Both the position numbers and the translations under genes were made by a program. Of a stretch of 64,000 nucleotides of DNA, positions 1 to 6,364 are shown piece by piece. This stretch comes from Candidatus Methanoperedens sp. BLZ2 (GTDB lineage: Archaea > Halobacteriota > Methanosarcinia > Methanosarcinales > Methanoperedenaceae). The notes below the pieces were generated by a model. It was not told where the DNA came from, ran no database searches, and saw nothing but the letters and a program-made list of their open reading frames with translations. Location of the stretch: contig NZ_NTMG01000085.1 of assembly GCF_002487355.1 (NCBI RefSeq), forward strand, positions 124,001 through 188,000. The letters run 5' to 3'. How positions within the stretch are numbered: position 1 is the stretch's first letter; each line of letters begins with the position of its first letter.

Positions 1-110
1 TGTGCTTCGAGATCACGTGAACTTTCAAATTCTTCCATAACATCCCGGTACTCTTTGGATTTTGTATCAATGATACTAATAATTTTGACACCACCTAAAC
101 ATAGTACCAC
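1..110 (-). CDS. possible partial ORF running off the left edge
   Basis: Read leftward from a GTG codon the frame stays open to the window edge (36 codons; ends ...KEYRDVMEEFESSRDLEA). It follows an AT-rich TATA-like stretch on the same strand. The composition is protein-like, but no family can be recognised and no Shine-Dalgarno site is clear, so this is tentative. Confidence 0.3.
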   Translation of the reverse strand, partial: MVLCLGGVKIISIIDTKSKEYRDVMEEFESSRDLEA

Positions 111-200
111 AATTTTGAGGTGATATTTAAATATTCCTATTTTCCGTTTATCCTATTTCATTGTATTCAATTTTTAAGATAATATATTAACAATAATTCC

Positions 201-374
201 ATGAAAGAAGAACGCATTGCTCAATCAAAGATTACCCGTAGAAATCAGATCACACTTCCTAAAAAGGTAATAGATAAATTAGGCAAGTTAAGAGAAGGAG
301 AGTACATATTATTTTATGAAGATAACAACCGTATCTGGATAAAAAAAGGGGAGCTTGTGGAGACACAACGGTAA
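201..374 (+). CDS. AbrB/SpoVT-type swapped-hairpin DNA-binding protein (57 aa)
   Basis: Short ORF starting ATG AAA GAA GAA and ending at a TAA. The product contains the classic AbrB/MazE swapped-hairpin pattern: a K-I-T-R-R-N-Q-I-T-L-P core (residues 10-20), then K-V-I-D-K-L-G and a hydrophobic G-E-Y-I-L-F-Y strand. Such proteins bind DNA as dimers, often as antitoxins or transition-state regulators. The partner toxin would normally lie just downstream, but the following 400 bases hold no recognisable gene, so it is either solitary or a remnant of a toxin-antitoxin pair. Family assignment is from the motif; function is inferred. Confidence 0.75.
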   Translation: MKEERIAQSKITRRNQITLPKKVIDKLGKLREGEYILFYEDNNRIWIKKGELVETQR

Positions 375-789
375 CAAATAAGTACATCTGGGTTTGCCAA
401 TGTTTTCTCTTATTCACGGGCGCCGCTTTTTGCGGTTGCTGCATTGTTGTCCTTACGCTCCAATCACCGCATCCTTCAATGCGCTCAACGCTTGCTTCGC
501 GCATTTCAGGCACGGCTCTCGCCTTGCGGTAATTGTCGCTGCTGGCTGTGGCGACACTCTTGCGCTCTTGCTCCAGAGAGTCGCCGGCATCGGTGATCAT
601 GTCATTTTTTCAGGTTGTAACGGTTAACTGAGAATGGGCGCGCGGGAGTATGCTGTGATAAGGGGCAGGAAGATATCGTTCACGGGGCAGCAGGTGGAAA
701 GGATATTGTGCCTGCCCTGCTGTAGCTGGCTTTAAAATAATGGTCTTTATGCCGCTTACCATCACCATAATTTGAAGTGGTTGCCAATT
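375..789. other. gene-poor stretch between AbrB gene and NosD-like gene
   Basis: About 415 bases, GC-richer than the flanks in 415-600. Overlapping ORFs exist on both strands but have poor codon character and no RBS. A 33-codon ORF (start 634, + strand) is the only one with a plausible protein feel. The segment may be degraded coding sequence; nothing can be assigned. Confidence 0.4.
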
Positions 790-3303
790 TTAGACATTTG
801 TTACCAAGCCGTTTATATTGCCCGTTGGCTTCTTTATAAGTTCAATATCCTGCAATACAGTCGTTCCAGATACAATAGTAACAGTAACCGAGCTATTTGT
901 ATAGAACTTGGGTTCGCTGGTCGCAGTGAGATTATAGGCTCCAGCAAGGACAAGTATTGAATATTTGCCTGATTCATCTGTATTTGTTGTGATGTTGGTA
1001 TTTGTGGAAATAGTAACACCTGCAATCCCTGTGCTGTTGTTTAACACAGTACCGAAAATATAGCTATATCCAGATGGTATTGTCAATGGTAGTAAATCGG
1101 AATTGTTCGCATCGAGAACATATGGAGAGTCGCAAATCCCATCTTTGTTCGCATCTGTGCACATCTGGCTGAAGCCTGTGCCATTGGGATATGCCCAGAA
1201 GTTTCCACCGAGGGATGGGGCGCCGATAATGTTGATGCCTGGTGTTTTGGTGGTGTTCCAAGTGTTGCCAGAAATTATCCCTTCTTGGATGTAATTATTA
1301 GTATTGTTGAAATAATTATTATTAATATTGTTGGTGATAGAATTCCAGAGATAGACTCCAATATTATTATTTGCGACATTGTTACTATTAACTGCGTTAC
1401 TATCGGAAGATTCCATATAAATGCCCTGATTGTTTTTAGATACGCTATTCTCACTTAGAATATTGGTAGATGATCTCAAAAAGATCCCGGAGCCATTGTT
1501 CAGGTTTGCAGTGTTGCCACTTAATGTATTGTTATTACCCCAAGAGTTTATTCCTATACCGTCGCCGCGACCAAGACCATAACCGTTGTTAGAGCTAGCG
1601 ATGTTTGCAACGAGTATATTATTGCTGGAAAGCCCAGCCACATTGATACCATAGCTGTTGTCAGAAGCATTATTCCTTTTTAGAATATTATCATTAGAAT
1701 GTACAAGAACGATACCTAGGCGGTTATTAAATGCTTTATTACCACTTAAAGTGTTATTGCTGGAATAGTCAAGCTTGATGCCAAAATAGTTACTCATCAA
1801 AATATTATTTGAAATATTGCTATTACCACCATTTCCAATATAGATTCCAGCCATACTCAATGCATTTTTTAATGTAAATCCACTGATGTTCACGGAATCC
1901 ACACTTACATTTATTACATCCTCGCTATTGATTGGAGATTCCAAAATTGTATAATTAGGATTTCCAGATGTTGAGCTTAAGGTTATCTGTTTATTCACTT
2001 TTATATTCTCGTGGTATGTACCACTGTCCACATGTATTTCATCGCCTGGGTTGGCACCATCGATGGCTAATTGGATTGTTGTGTAGGTAATACCTTTGTT
2101 CATATTATGAACAGAACCTTCGCTGGAAACCTTGGTGAGCCAGGCATCATAATCTCCAGCTCCATAAGAGACTGTACTGCCTGCGAGAATATATCCTCGA
2201 TCCAAAGTTTCTTGAACAAAATTTATAAGGTCTGGTCTAAAGGAATCAATTCCTCCAAATGTCATATTCCATAACTCTACGCCATTAGAATTAGTTCTTA
2301 CCAGCCAACCATAACCTCCTCGGATTAGATGGCTTCCATTTGCATCATATGAATATCCCCCAATAATAAAACCTCCTTCTGAAGTAATTTGGATAGGCCC
2401 GAATATCTCAGAGTAATTATTTCTCTCCTGATAGGTCTTGTTCCAGAGTTCATTACCATTAGAATCTGTCTTAATCAAAAGACCATCATCATAATCAATT
2501 GTACCTGCTAATTCCTTATTTCCTGCTAAAACAAATCCATCATCTGACGTTTGTTGGATAGAATGTATTATACTATATTCAAATGTTCTGTTCCATAATT
2601 CATTTCCATTAGAATCAATTTTAATTATTTTAGTATCTGCCCCTGTACATGATAATAAAGAGACAACATAAGCATTATCTAATGTATCTTGGATATTTGT
2701 TAATTGATAACAACCAATCAATAATGATTTATTCCACAATTCATTGCCATTTAAATCTGTTTTTATTTGTATTAAATTATTAGTAGGTCCTCCAGAATAA
2801 CTCATTCCTATAAATGTATATTCTTCATTTGATATTTGTTTAAAGAAATAAAATCTTTCATCTGCACTTGTTTCTTTAAATGTTTTATTCCAAATTTCAT
2901 TACCTTCTGAATCTGTCTTAATCACCCATGCATCGTTATCATTTATTGGGCTTCCCAAAGAACCAACAATTAAATATCCTCCATCAGATATTTTATTCGC
3001 AAAGTAAGGGTAGTTGTATATGCCTTCTACCAGAGTTTTATTATGTAATTCATTACCTTCTGAATCTGTTTTGACAAACCAAGTATTAAAACCAACTTGA
3101 GATTCTTTACTGCCAATAAAAGTATAGTTTAGATCTGAAGTCTGGTAAACATAAATGGCATTCTCTCCATGCTCCCCACCAAAGGTTTTGTTCCATTCTT
3201 CAACCGGAACTGCACTCGACATCTCTGCAAGCAATATAACCAGCATCGTTATTCCAAACGCTATTCTGAGGGCAACTCCTCTCCAAATCTTATATCTCAT
3301 CAT
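790..3303 (-). CDS. secreted repeat protein: N-terminal propeller-like repeats plus NosD-type right-handed beta helix
   Basis: Start chosen at the ATG preceded by GGTGG at the right distance (a second ATG follows directly); the longer reading frame from 3330 lacks an RBS. An N-terminal hydrophobic segment (GITMLVILLA) ending in SSA looks like a signal peptide. Residues ~30-400 hold about eight ~45-residue repeats with the motif (K)TDSxGNELWNKT, a pattern of archaeal surface beta-propeller proteins. Residues ~405-700 carry TYHENIKVNKQITL and many N-N-I/N-S-G-I steps typical of NosD/parallel beta-helix (PbH1) proteins, followed by a calcium-like DANKDGICD motif. A carboxypeptidase-regulatory-like beta domain follows (~745-830). 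The protein stops just as a second such domain seems to begin (TGNINGLVTNV), so the 3' end may be truncated. Likely cell-surface; ligand unknown. Confidence 0.8.
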   Translation of the reverse strand: MMRYKIWRGVALRIAFGITMLVILLAEMSSAVPVEEWNKTFGGEHGENAIYVYQTSDLNYTFIGSKESQVGFNTWFVKTDSEGNELHNKTLVEGIYNYPYFANKISDGGYLIVGSLGSPINDNDAWVIKTDSEGNEIWNKTFKETSADERFYFFKQISNEEYTFIGMSYSGGPTNNLIQIKTDLNGNELWNKSLLIGCYQLTNIQDTLDNAYVVSLLSCTGADTKIIKIDSNGNELWNRTFEYSIIHSIQQTSDDGFVLAGNKELAGTIDYDDGLLIKTDSNGNELWNKTYQERNNYSEIFGPIQITSEGGFIIGGYSYDANGSHLIRGGYGWLVRTNSNGVELWNMTFGGIDSFRPDLINFVQETLDRGYILAGSTVSYGAGDYDAWLTKVSSEGSVHNMNKGITYTTIQLAIDGANPGDEIHVDSGTYHENIKVNKQITLSSTSGNPNYTILESPINSEDVINVSVDSVNISGFTLKNALSMAGIYIGNGGNSNISNNILMSNYFGIKLDYSSNNTLSGNKAFNNRLGIVLVHSNDNILKRNNASDNSYGINVAGLSSNNILVANIASSNNGYGLGRGDGIGINSWGNNNTLSGNTANLNNGSGIFLRSSTNILSENSVSKNNQGIYMESSDSNAVNSNNVANNNIGVYLWNSITNNINNNYFNNTNNYIQEGIISGNTWNTTKTPGINIIGAPSLGGNFWAYPNGTGFSQMCTDANKDGICDSPYVLDANNSDLLPLTIPSGYSYIFGTVLNNSTGIAGVTISTNTNITTNTDESGKYSILVLAGAYNLTATSEPKFYTNSSVTVTIVSGTTVLQDIELIKKPTGNINGLVTNV

Positions 3304-3482
3304 TGATCCACCTATCCTATATAAAGACACAATCTGTTCGCTCTATAAGCAAAACACTAGACAATATACATGTAAACATGGTGAGTTTAAAGTTCTTTGG
3401 AAAAAATTTTCTCAGATTTAACCTAATTACCAAGAATTTGCTTTAATTTAAATCACTTTTAAAGTTTATGCCTGATCGAATG

Positions 3483-3620
3483 TTAAGTATGTAATTCATG
3501 GGGTAATGAGCATTCTGGACACACATCGATATCCGTGACGGTAATATAGGGATATATTTCGGGGCTGCGATTATGAGAATGAGGCCGCCCTGGTATCTGT
3601 GCTTCCTGTATTGCTGGATC
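3483..3620 (-). pseudogene. possible 3' remnant of a gene with a CPEC motif
   Basis: A stop-to-stop frame of about 45 codons, without a start, ends in ...DIDVCPECSLPHELHT before a TAA. The CxxC motif and even composition look coding, whereas the overlapping 75-codon frame on the same strand does not. No family is recognised. It lies between the NosD-like gene and the mobile element and may be debris left by insertion. Confidence 0.25.
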
Positions 3621-3727
3621 TCAGCGAGAATCGATATTGAACCAATTTCATGAAGTCGTAGCACATCCACCGGAATTTTTCGGTCTGCTAGGCTTGTTAT
3701 AAGGTTTCTGAGGATACAAATACCTTA

Positions 3728-3786
3728 CCCGCCTTGTGATCGTGACTCATATCGCATCCTAGATGACGTCTATGCTTTGCTGTTTT
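3728..3786 (+). repeat. dispersed repeat, copy A
   Basis: This block matches 11804-11862 closely; both contain a shared CTCATATCGCATCCT core preceded by GATCGTG, and weaker similarity continues into a T-rich tail. Each copy is followed within ~30-50 bases by a tRNA-like fragment. The arrangement suggests two ends of an insertion or a duplicated attachment region. Confidence 0.55.
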
Positions 3787-3811
3787 GTGAAATTAACCAA
3801 AAAAAGTATAA

Positions 3812-3848
3812 TTGTCCAGCCGAGCCAGGCAAAGCTTCAGACTTGATC
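3812..3848 (+). pseudogene. possible class II tRNA 5' remnant (D arm and anticodon stem side)
   Basis: GCCGAGCCAGGCAAAGC followed by a C-A-G-A-C-T-T-G-A stretch resembles the D arm and 5' anticodon arm of an archaeal tRNA-Ser/Leu. The sequence to the right does not complete the anticodon stem and the 5' acceptor is not convincing. Listed as a candidate relic only. Confidence 0.25.
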
Positions 3849-3941
3849 ATTTAAGTCATATTTTCTTCCTTTTAGGTCTAAAGAGTAATAATTCGACAAT
3901 GATATTCTCTATTGTTCTGCTGGAACAATTATTCTATCATG

Positions 3942-4148
3942 TTATACGCCGGATTTAGAGACACTCTTGAAAAACTTTCTGCGAAGAATAATATCAAATA
4001 ATGCGGTTGTTATCATTTGATTTCTGTCCTCAAATAATCCCTCTGCAATACACTTGTCCATTTTATCAATTATTTTTTGATCAAGTTCGAGACACATAAC
4101 GTCACCGTTATCGTTTTTTGGTATGTTTGTATTGAATGACATATTCAT
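3942..4148 (-). CDS. small CopG/RHH-type DNA-binding protein (68 aa)
   Basis: Sequence includes a VMCLELDQKIIDKMDKCIA strand-helix block followed by DRNQMITTALFDIIL, the strand-helix-helix layout of ribbon-helix-helix regulators. ATG codons at M1 and M3 are both possible. A TATA-like sequence and a perfect 7+7 palindrome (4157-4172) lie directly upstream, which suggests that the protein represses its own promoter. It is the last minus-strand gene at the left end of the element. Probable role: copy-number or transfer control; the target is inferred only. Confidence 0.65.
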   Translation of the reverse strand: MNMSFNTNIPKNDNGDVMCLELDQKIIDKMDKCIAEGLFEDRNQMITTALFDIILRRKFFKSVSKSGV

Positions 4149-4156
4149 CAGACATC

Positions 4157-4172
4157 ACTAACGCTCGTTAGT
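4157..4172 (-). promoter_or_regulatory. operator palindrome ACTAACG-N2-CGTTAGT upstream of RHH gene
   Basis: Perfect inverted repeat located between an AT-rich TATA-like element (~4185-4210 read leftward) and the start codon at 4148. Its size and position suit a dimeric RHH repressor. Confidence 0.6.
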
Positions 4173-4209
4173 ATTTAAGAGTTTCGTTTTTATTTTATAA
4201 TTTATATAA

Positions 4210-4240
4210 AATATTACGCAGACATTACGGGCGTAATATT
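4210..4240. repeat. AATATTACGC-N11-GCGTAATATT palindrome
   Basis: Perfect 10-base arms. The same ATTAC/GTAAT half-sites recur in the promoter regions at 8716-8764 and 15056-15089, so this appears to be an element-wide regulatory or structural site. It overlaps the 3' end of the small ORF at 4214-4348. Confidence 0.6.
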
Positions 4241-4348
4241 TGAAGCTCTCCTGCGTCGAATTTCTTCTTCGATAACTGCGAGAGTTTCAACTTTGTTCAC
4301 ATTAGAAAGAGTTATATCTTCTCGTTGTTCGCGTCTGTTGGATCTCAT
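4214..4348 (-). CDS. small charged ORF (44 aa)
   Basis: ATG to TAA; product is rich in Arg and Glu (MRSNRREQRED..., EEEIRRRRAS) with a short hydrophobic heptad, as in a small helical DNA- or RNA-binding protein. No RBS is evident, and the end overlaps a palindrome. No family recognised; could be a chance ORF. Confidence 0.35.
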   Translation of the reverse strand: MRSNRREQREDITLSNVNKVETLAVIEEEIRRRRASNITPVMSA

Positions 4349-4382
4349 AGTGAATTATATATACGTTAGGAAATAATAAGGT

Positions 4383-4414
4383 TGTGCATCCCCAGAGAGC
4401 TATCAGGATGCACA
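4383..4414 (-). terminator. 9-bp hairpin downstream of the minus-strand replication operon
   Basis: TGTGCATCC pairs perfectly with GGATGCACA across a 14-base loop. It lies about 170 bases beyond the stop of the coiled-coil gene at 4585, within a 236-base spacer (4349-4584) that shows no other feature. It may act as a 3' end or RNA stabiliser. Confidence 0.4.
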
Positions 4415-4584
4415 GCCTCATTAACAGTATACTTTAGGATATATCCTTTTTCACCAAGCTCGGCTTAATTTTTCACGCTTTTTGAGATGAAAAGAAAGAG
4501 TCGCATTTTCATTGACGGAATGACCTTTGGCATGCGTTTTTCTTTCTTTCATCTTCTTCCGGTTTCGGGCATGACCGCCCATAT

Positions 4585-5103
4585 TCAGAATCCTTCAGTA
4601 ATTGCCGGTTTCTGCTGAAGGGCTGACAGGCCACCGGGGATATCAGGGATCCCGGATAATTTCGTTTCGATTGGAGTAAGGATCTTCTCCATCTTCTTTA
4701 GGGAGCTTCTACTCTCTGCGATTGTGGATTCCAATACATCTACACGGTCTCTGGATATAACTCCCTGTGCTATACCCTGGGAAATTAAGGATTCCGCTTG
4801 GGTTATTTTCGAGTTGAGGCTCTGCTTCCTGGAATCATAGTCTCGGCCATTCATTTCGAGGCTTAAGCTTGCTGATTTTATCCGCTCGATCAATTCAGAG
4901 TACTCTTTCGCCTGGGCTGATGCTGCAGACGAGGAGTCAAGGAGGTTTTTAACTTGTTCCCGGGCATCTGGTGAGACAATGACCTCTAATTTAGAGCTGA
5001 CCGTAATATTTTTCATAATTTCGGTGTGGTTCCGCTCGATCTTTGCTTTTGCATCGCTGATCAGCTTTTCAAGCTTCTGGATCGTGGTTTTATCAAGCTG
5101 CAT
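4585..5103 (-). CDS. coiled-coil protein of the element (172 aa)
   Basis: Almost wholly helical with heptad patterning: TIQKLEKLISDAKAKIE, SELIERIKSASLSLEM, ESTIAESRSSLKKMEKIL; the C-terminus (SGIPDIPGGLSALQQKP) is proline- and glycine-rich. No catalytic motif. The start ATG overlaps the stop of the upstream 58-aa gene (TAATG), so the two are translationally coupled. Last gene of a five-gene minus-strand chain behind the iteron array. A structural or partition-like role is possible but unsupported. Confidence 0.6.
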   Translation of the reverse strand: MQLDKTTIQKLEKLISDAKAKIERNHTEIMKNITVSSKLEVIVSPDAREQVKNLLDSSSAASAQAKEYSELIERIKSASLSLEMNGRDYDSRKQSLNSKITQAESLISQGIAQGVISRDRVDVLESTIAESRSSLKKMEKILTPIETKLSGIPDIPGGLSALQQKPAITEGF

Positions 5104-5279
5104 TATTTCCTCTTCTCATTTCTAATGTAGGCTGATTCGATTAGGGCAGTTCTGTTCTGTGCTCTGACATTTGATGCAAGATCCTCAAGGCGTAACTCAT
5201 CGTAGGTCTTAAGCTCTTCGATTGAATAAAATTGTGGCAGCGCGTCGTGTATGGTTTTTATATTTTCGTCTTTTGTCAT
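5103..5279 (-). CDS. small helical protein (58 aa)
   Basis: Begins MTKDENIKTIHDALPQFYSI and ends ...YIRNEKRK, acidic then basic. It starts 1 base after the stop of the preceding 48-aa gene and its stop overlaps the next ATG, which supports a real gene in a coupled operon. No family recognised. Confidence 0.55.
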   Translation of the reverse strand: MTKDENIKTIHDALPQFYSIEELKTYDELRLEDLASNVRAQNRTALIESAYIRNEKRK

Positions 5280-5280
5280 A

Positions 5281-5427
5281 TTATAATTCTCCTTCTATTG
5301 CTTTCTTATTTTCTTTTGCTTTTAATTCTATCAATTCGCCATTTCTATCGGCGAACATTTGCGGTTCTCGCATCTTGTTTTCTGGTTTTTCCATTAACAT
5401 CTTTAGTTCCTCATTTTTTTGTGTCAT
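5281..5427 (-). CDS. small hydrophilic protein (48 aa)
   Basis: Reads MTQKNEELKMLMEKPENK... and ends ENKKAIEGEL. The start lies 17 bases inside the previous gene in another frame, and an internal GAAGGAGAAT just before its stop supplies the SD for the next gene. Charged and helical; no family recognised. Support is mainly its place in a tightly packed operon. Confidence 0.5.
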   Translation of the reverse strand: MTQKNEELKMLMEKPENKMREPQMFADRNGELIELKAKENKKAIEGEL

Positions 5428-5683
5428 TTTTGATGTTTGATGACTGTAATTTTTGTATCAGCTGCACGATATCCCGGGTATGTGACTCGTCAAGATCTTG
5501 AGAGATCCGAACGTGCAGTTTTGATAGTTGTGTGAGATTTTTTCGAATCGCTTGTGTGGATCTATGGTGTTTTTTTAGGTCCCTCAAGAATTGATTGAGA
5601 GTGAACGACACTTTAAGATATTCCCATGCCTCTTTTCTTTTTGAGGATCCCATGTTGCGAATTTCCGAAAGTATGTCACTCAT
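5411..5683 (-). CDS. basic helical protein of the element (90 aa)
   Basis: Starts MSDILSEIRNMGSSKRKEAWEYL; the rest is helical and basic with many Lys, His and Arg (LRDLKKHHRSTQAIRKN). The ATG overlaps the stop of the 126-aa gene as ATGA. Nucleic-acid binding is plausible from charge alone. No homologue recognised. Confidence 0.55.
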   Translation of the reverse strand: MSDILSEIRNMGSSKRKEAWEYLKVSFTLNQFLRDLKKHHRSTQAIRKNLTQLSKLHVRISQDLDESHTRDIVQLIQKLQSSNIKNDTKK

Positions 5684-6060
5684 TTTTTGCCTTCTTTGCC
5701 CTTGTTTATATCTTCTTTTTCTTCTTTAGGTTCAGATATAAAACCGAGGGCTATCATTATATTCCTGATTTCATCTTCCCTTTGGAAAATTATGGCGAAT
5801 TGATCACATATTCTGGTCTCGTTCTTTCTACAGAATGAATCACTATTCAAAACTTCACCCATTTGTTCCATAAGTCCGACCTGGCGAACTGAAAGTTCTA
5901 AAACTTGTGAATTATAGTAATTTTGTCCAGATTGTGCCAGAGCATCCCTGTAGGATTTTGATAGTTTATCTACTTTTTTTGCGAGTTCTGGCCTGTTCTT
6001 TGACCAGAAAACGTAGATTTTCTGGATATCGTTGCAATAGAGGCCAGCCTTCAGATTCAC
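5680..6060 (-). CDS. unknown protein, first gene after the iteron array (126 aa)
   Basis: Starts MNLKAGLYCNDIQKIYVFWS and ends in a lysine- and glutamate-rich tail (EPKEEKEDINKGKEGKK). Helical, with two cysteines, no known motif. It heads the minus-strand chain 5680-4585 and lies just leftward of the candidate replication origin, so a role in replication or maintenance is inferred from place alone. Confidence 0.55.
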   Translation of the reverse strand: MNLKAGLYCNDIQKIYVFWSKNRPELAKKVDKLSKSYRDALAQSGQNYYNSQVLELSVRQVGLMEQMGEVLNSDSFCRKNETRICDQFAIIFQREDEIRNIMIALGFISEPKEEKEDINKGKEGKK

Positions 6061-6118
6061 TAGGATCGCCCCGGAACAGACCTAAACCCCTGTCTGGCTG
6101 AATTTGAGCTAATAGGAT

Positions 6119-6338
6119 CCAATAACCATCCAATAACCGCCCAATAACCACCCAATAACCACTTCGAATCGCTAGCAGTAACCAGATAACCACCATAACC
6201 ACTTGAAAATATATGTTTTATATATTTTGGCCTTAAAAGTTGTTCAATATAATAATCTGTGGTTATAGTGGTTATAGTGGTTATCGTGTCTATGCAAGTG
6301 GTTATTATACTGGTTATTATATGGTTATTAGTGGTTAT
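6119..6338. other. candidate replication origin: opposed iteron arrays with AT-rich centre
   Basis: Left arm 6119-6162 is four tandem 11-base units CCAATAACC(A/G)(T/C), followed by three more AACCA copies to 6202. Right arm 6260-6338 holds seven copies of TGGTTAT, the reverse complement of the left-arm core, the first three spaced by 9 bases. Between them (6205-6255) the sequence is AT-rich (ATATATGTTTTATATATTTT). The array sits between the operon for small proteins and the stop of the DUF927-type ATPase gene. Phased repeats in both directions around an AT-rich core are typical of an initiator-binding origin; use as an origin is inferred. Confidence 0.65.
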
Positions 6339-6364
6339 TGTGTTATTATAGATATACATATTAT

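Noticed and set aside
259-600. 113-codon minus-strand ORF across the gene-poor stretch
   Set aside because: Overlaps the AbrB gene antisense, no RBS, poor composition; more likely non-coding.
3443-3670. 75-codon minus-strand ORF
   Set aside because: The overlapping frame ending in CPEC...ELHT looks more protein-like; this one has no family or RBS.
6119-6338. CRISPR array
   Set aside because: Units are 9-11 bases with hardly any spacer and occur in opposite orientations; no cas genes.
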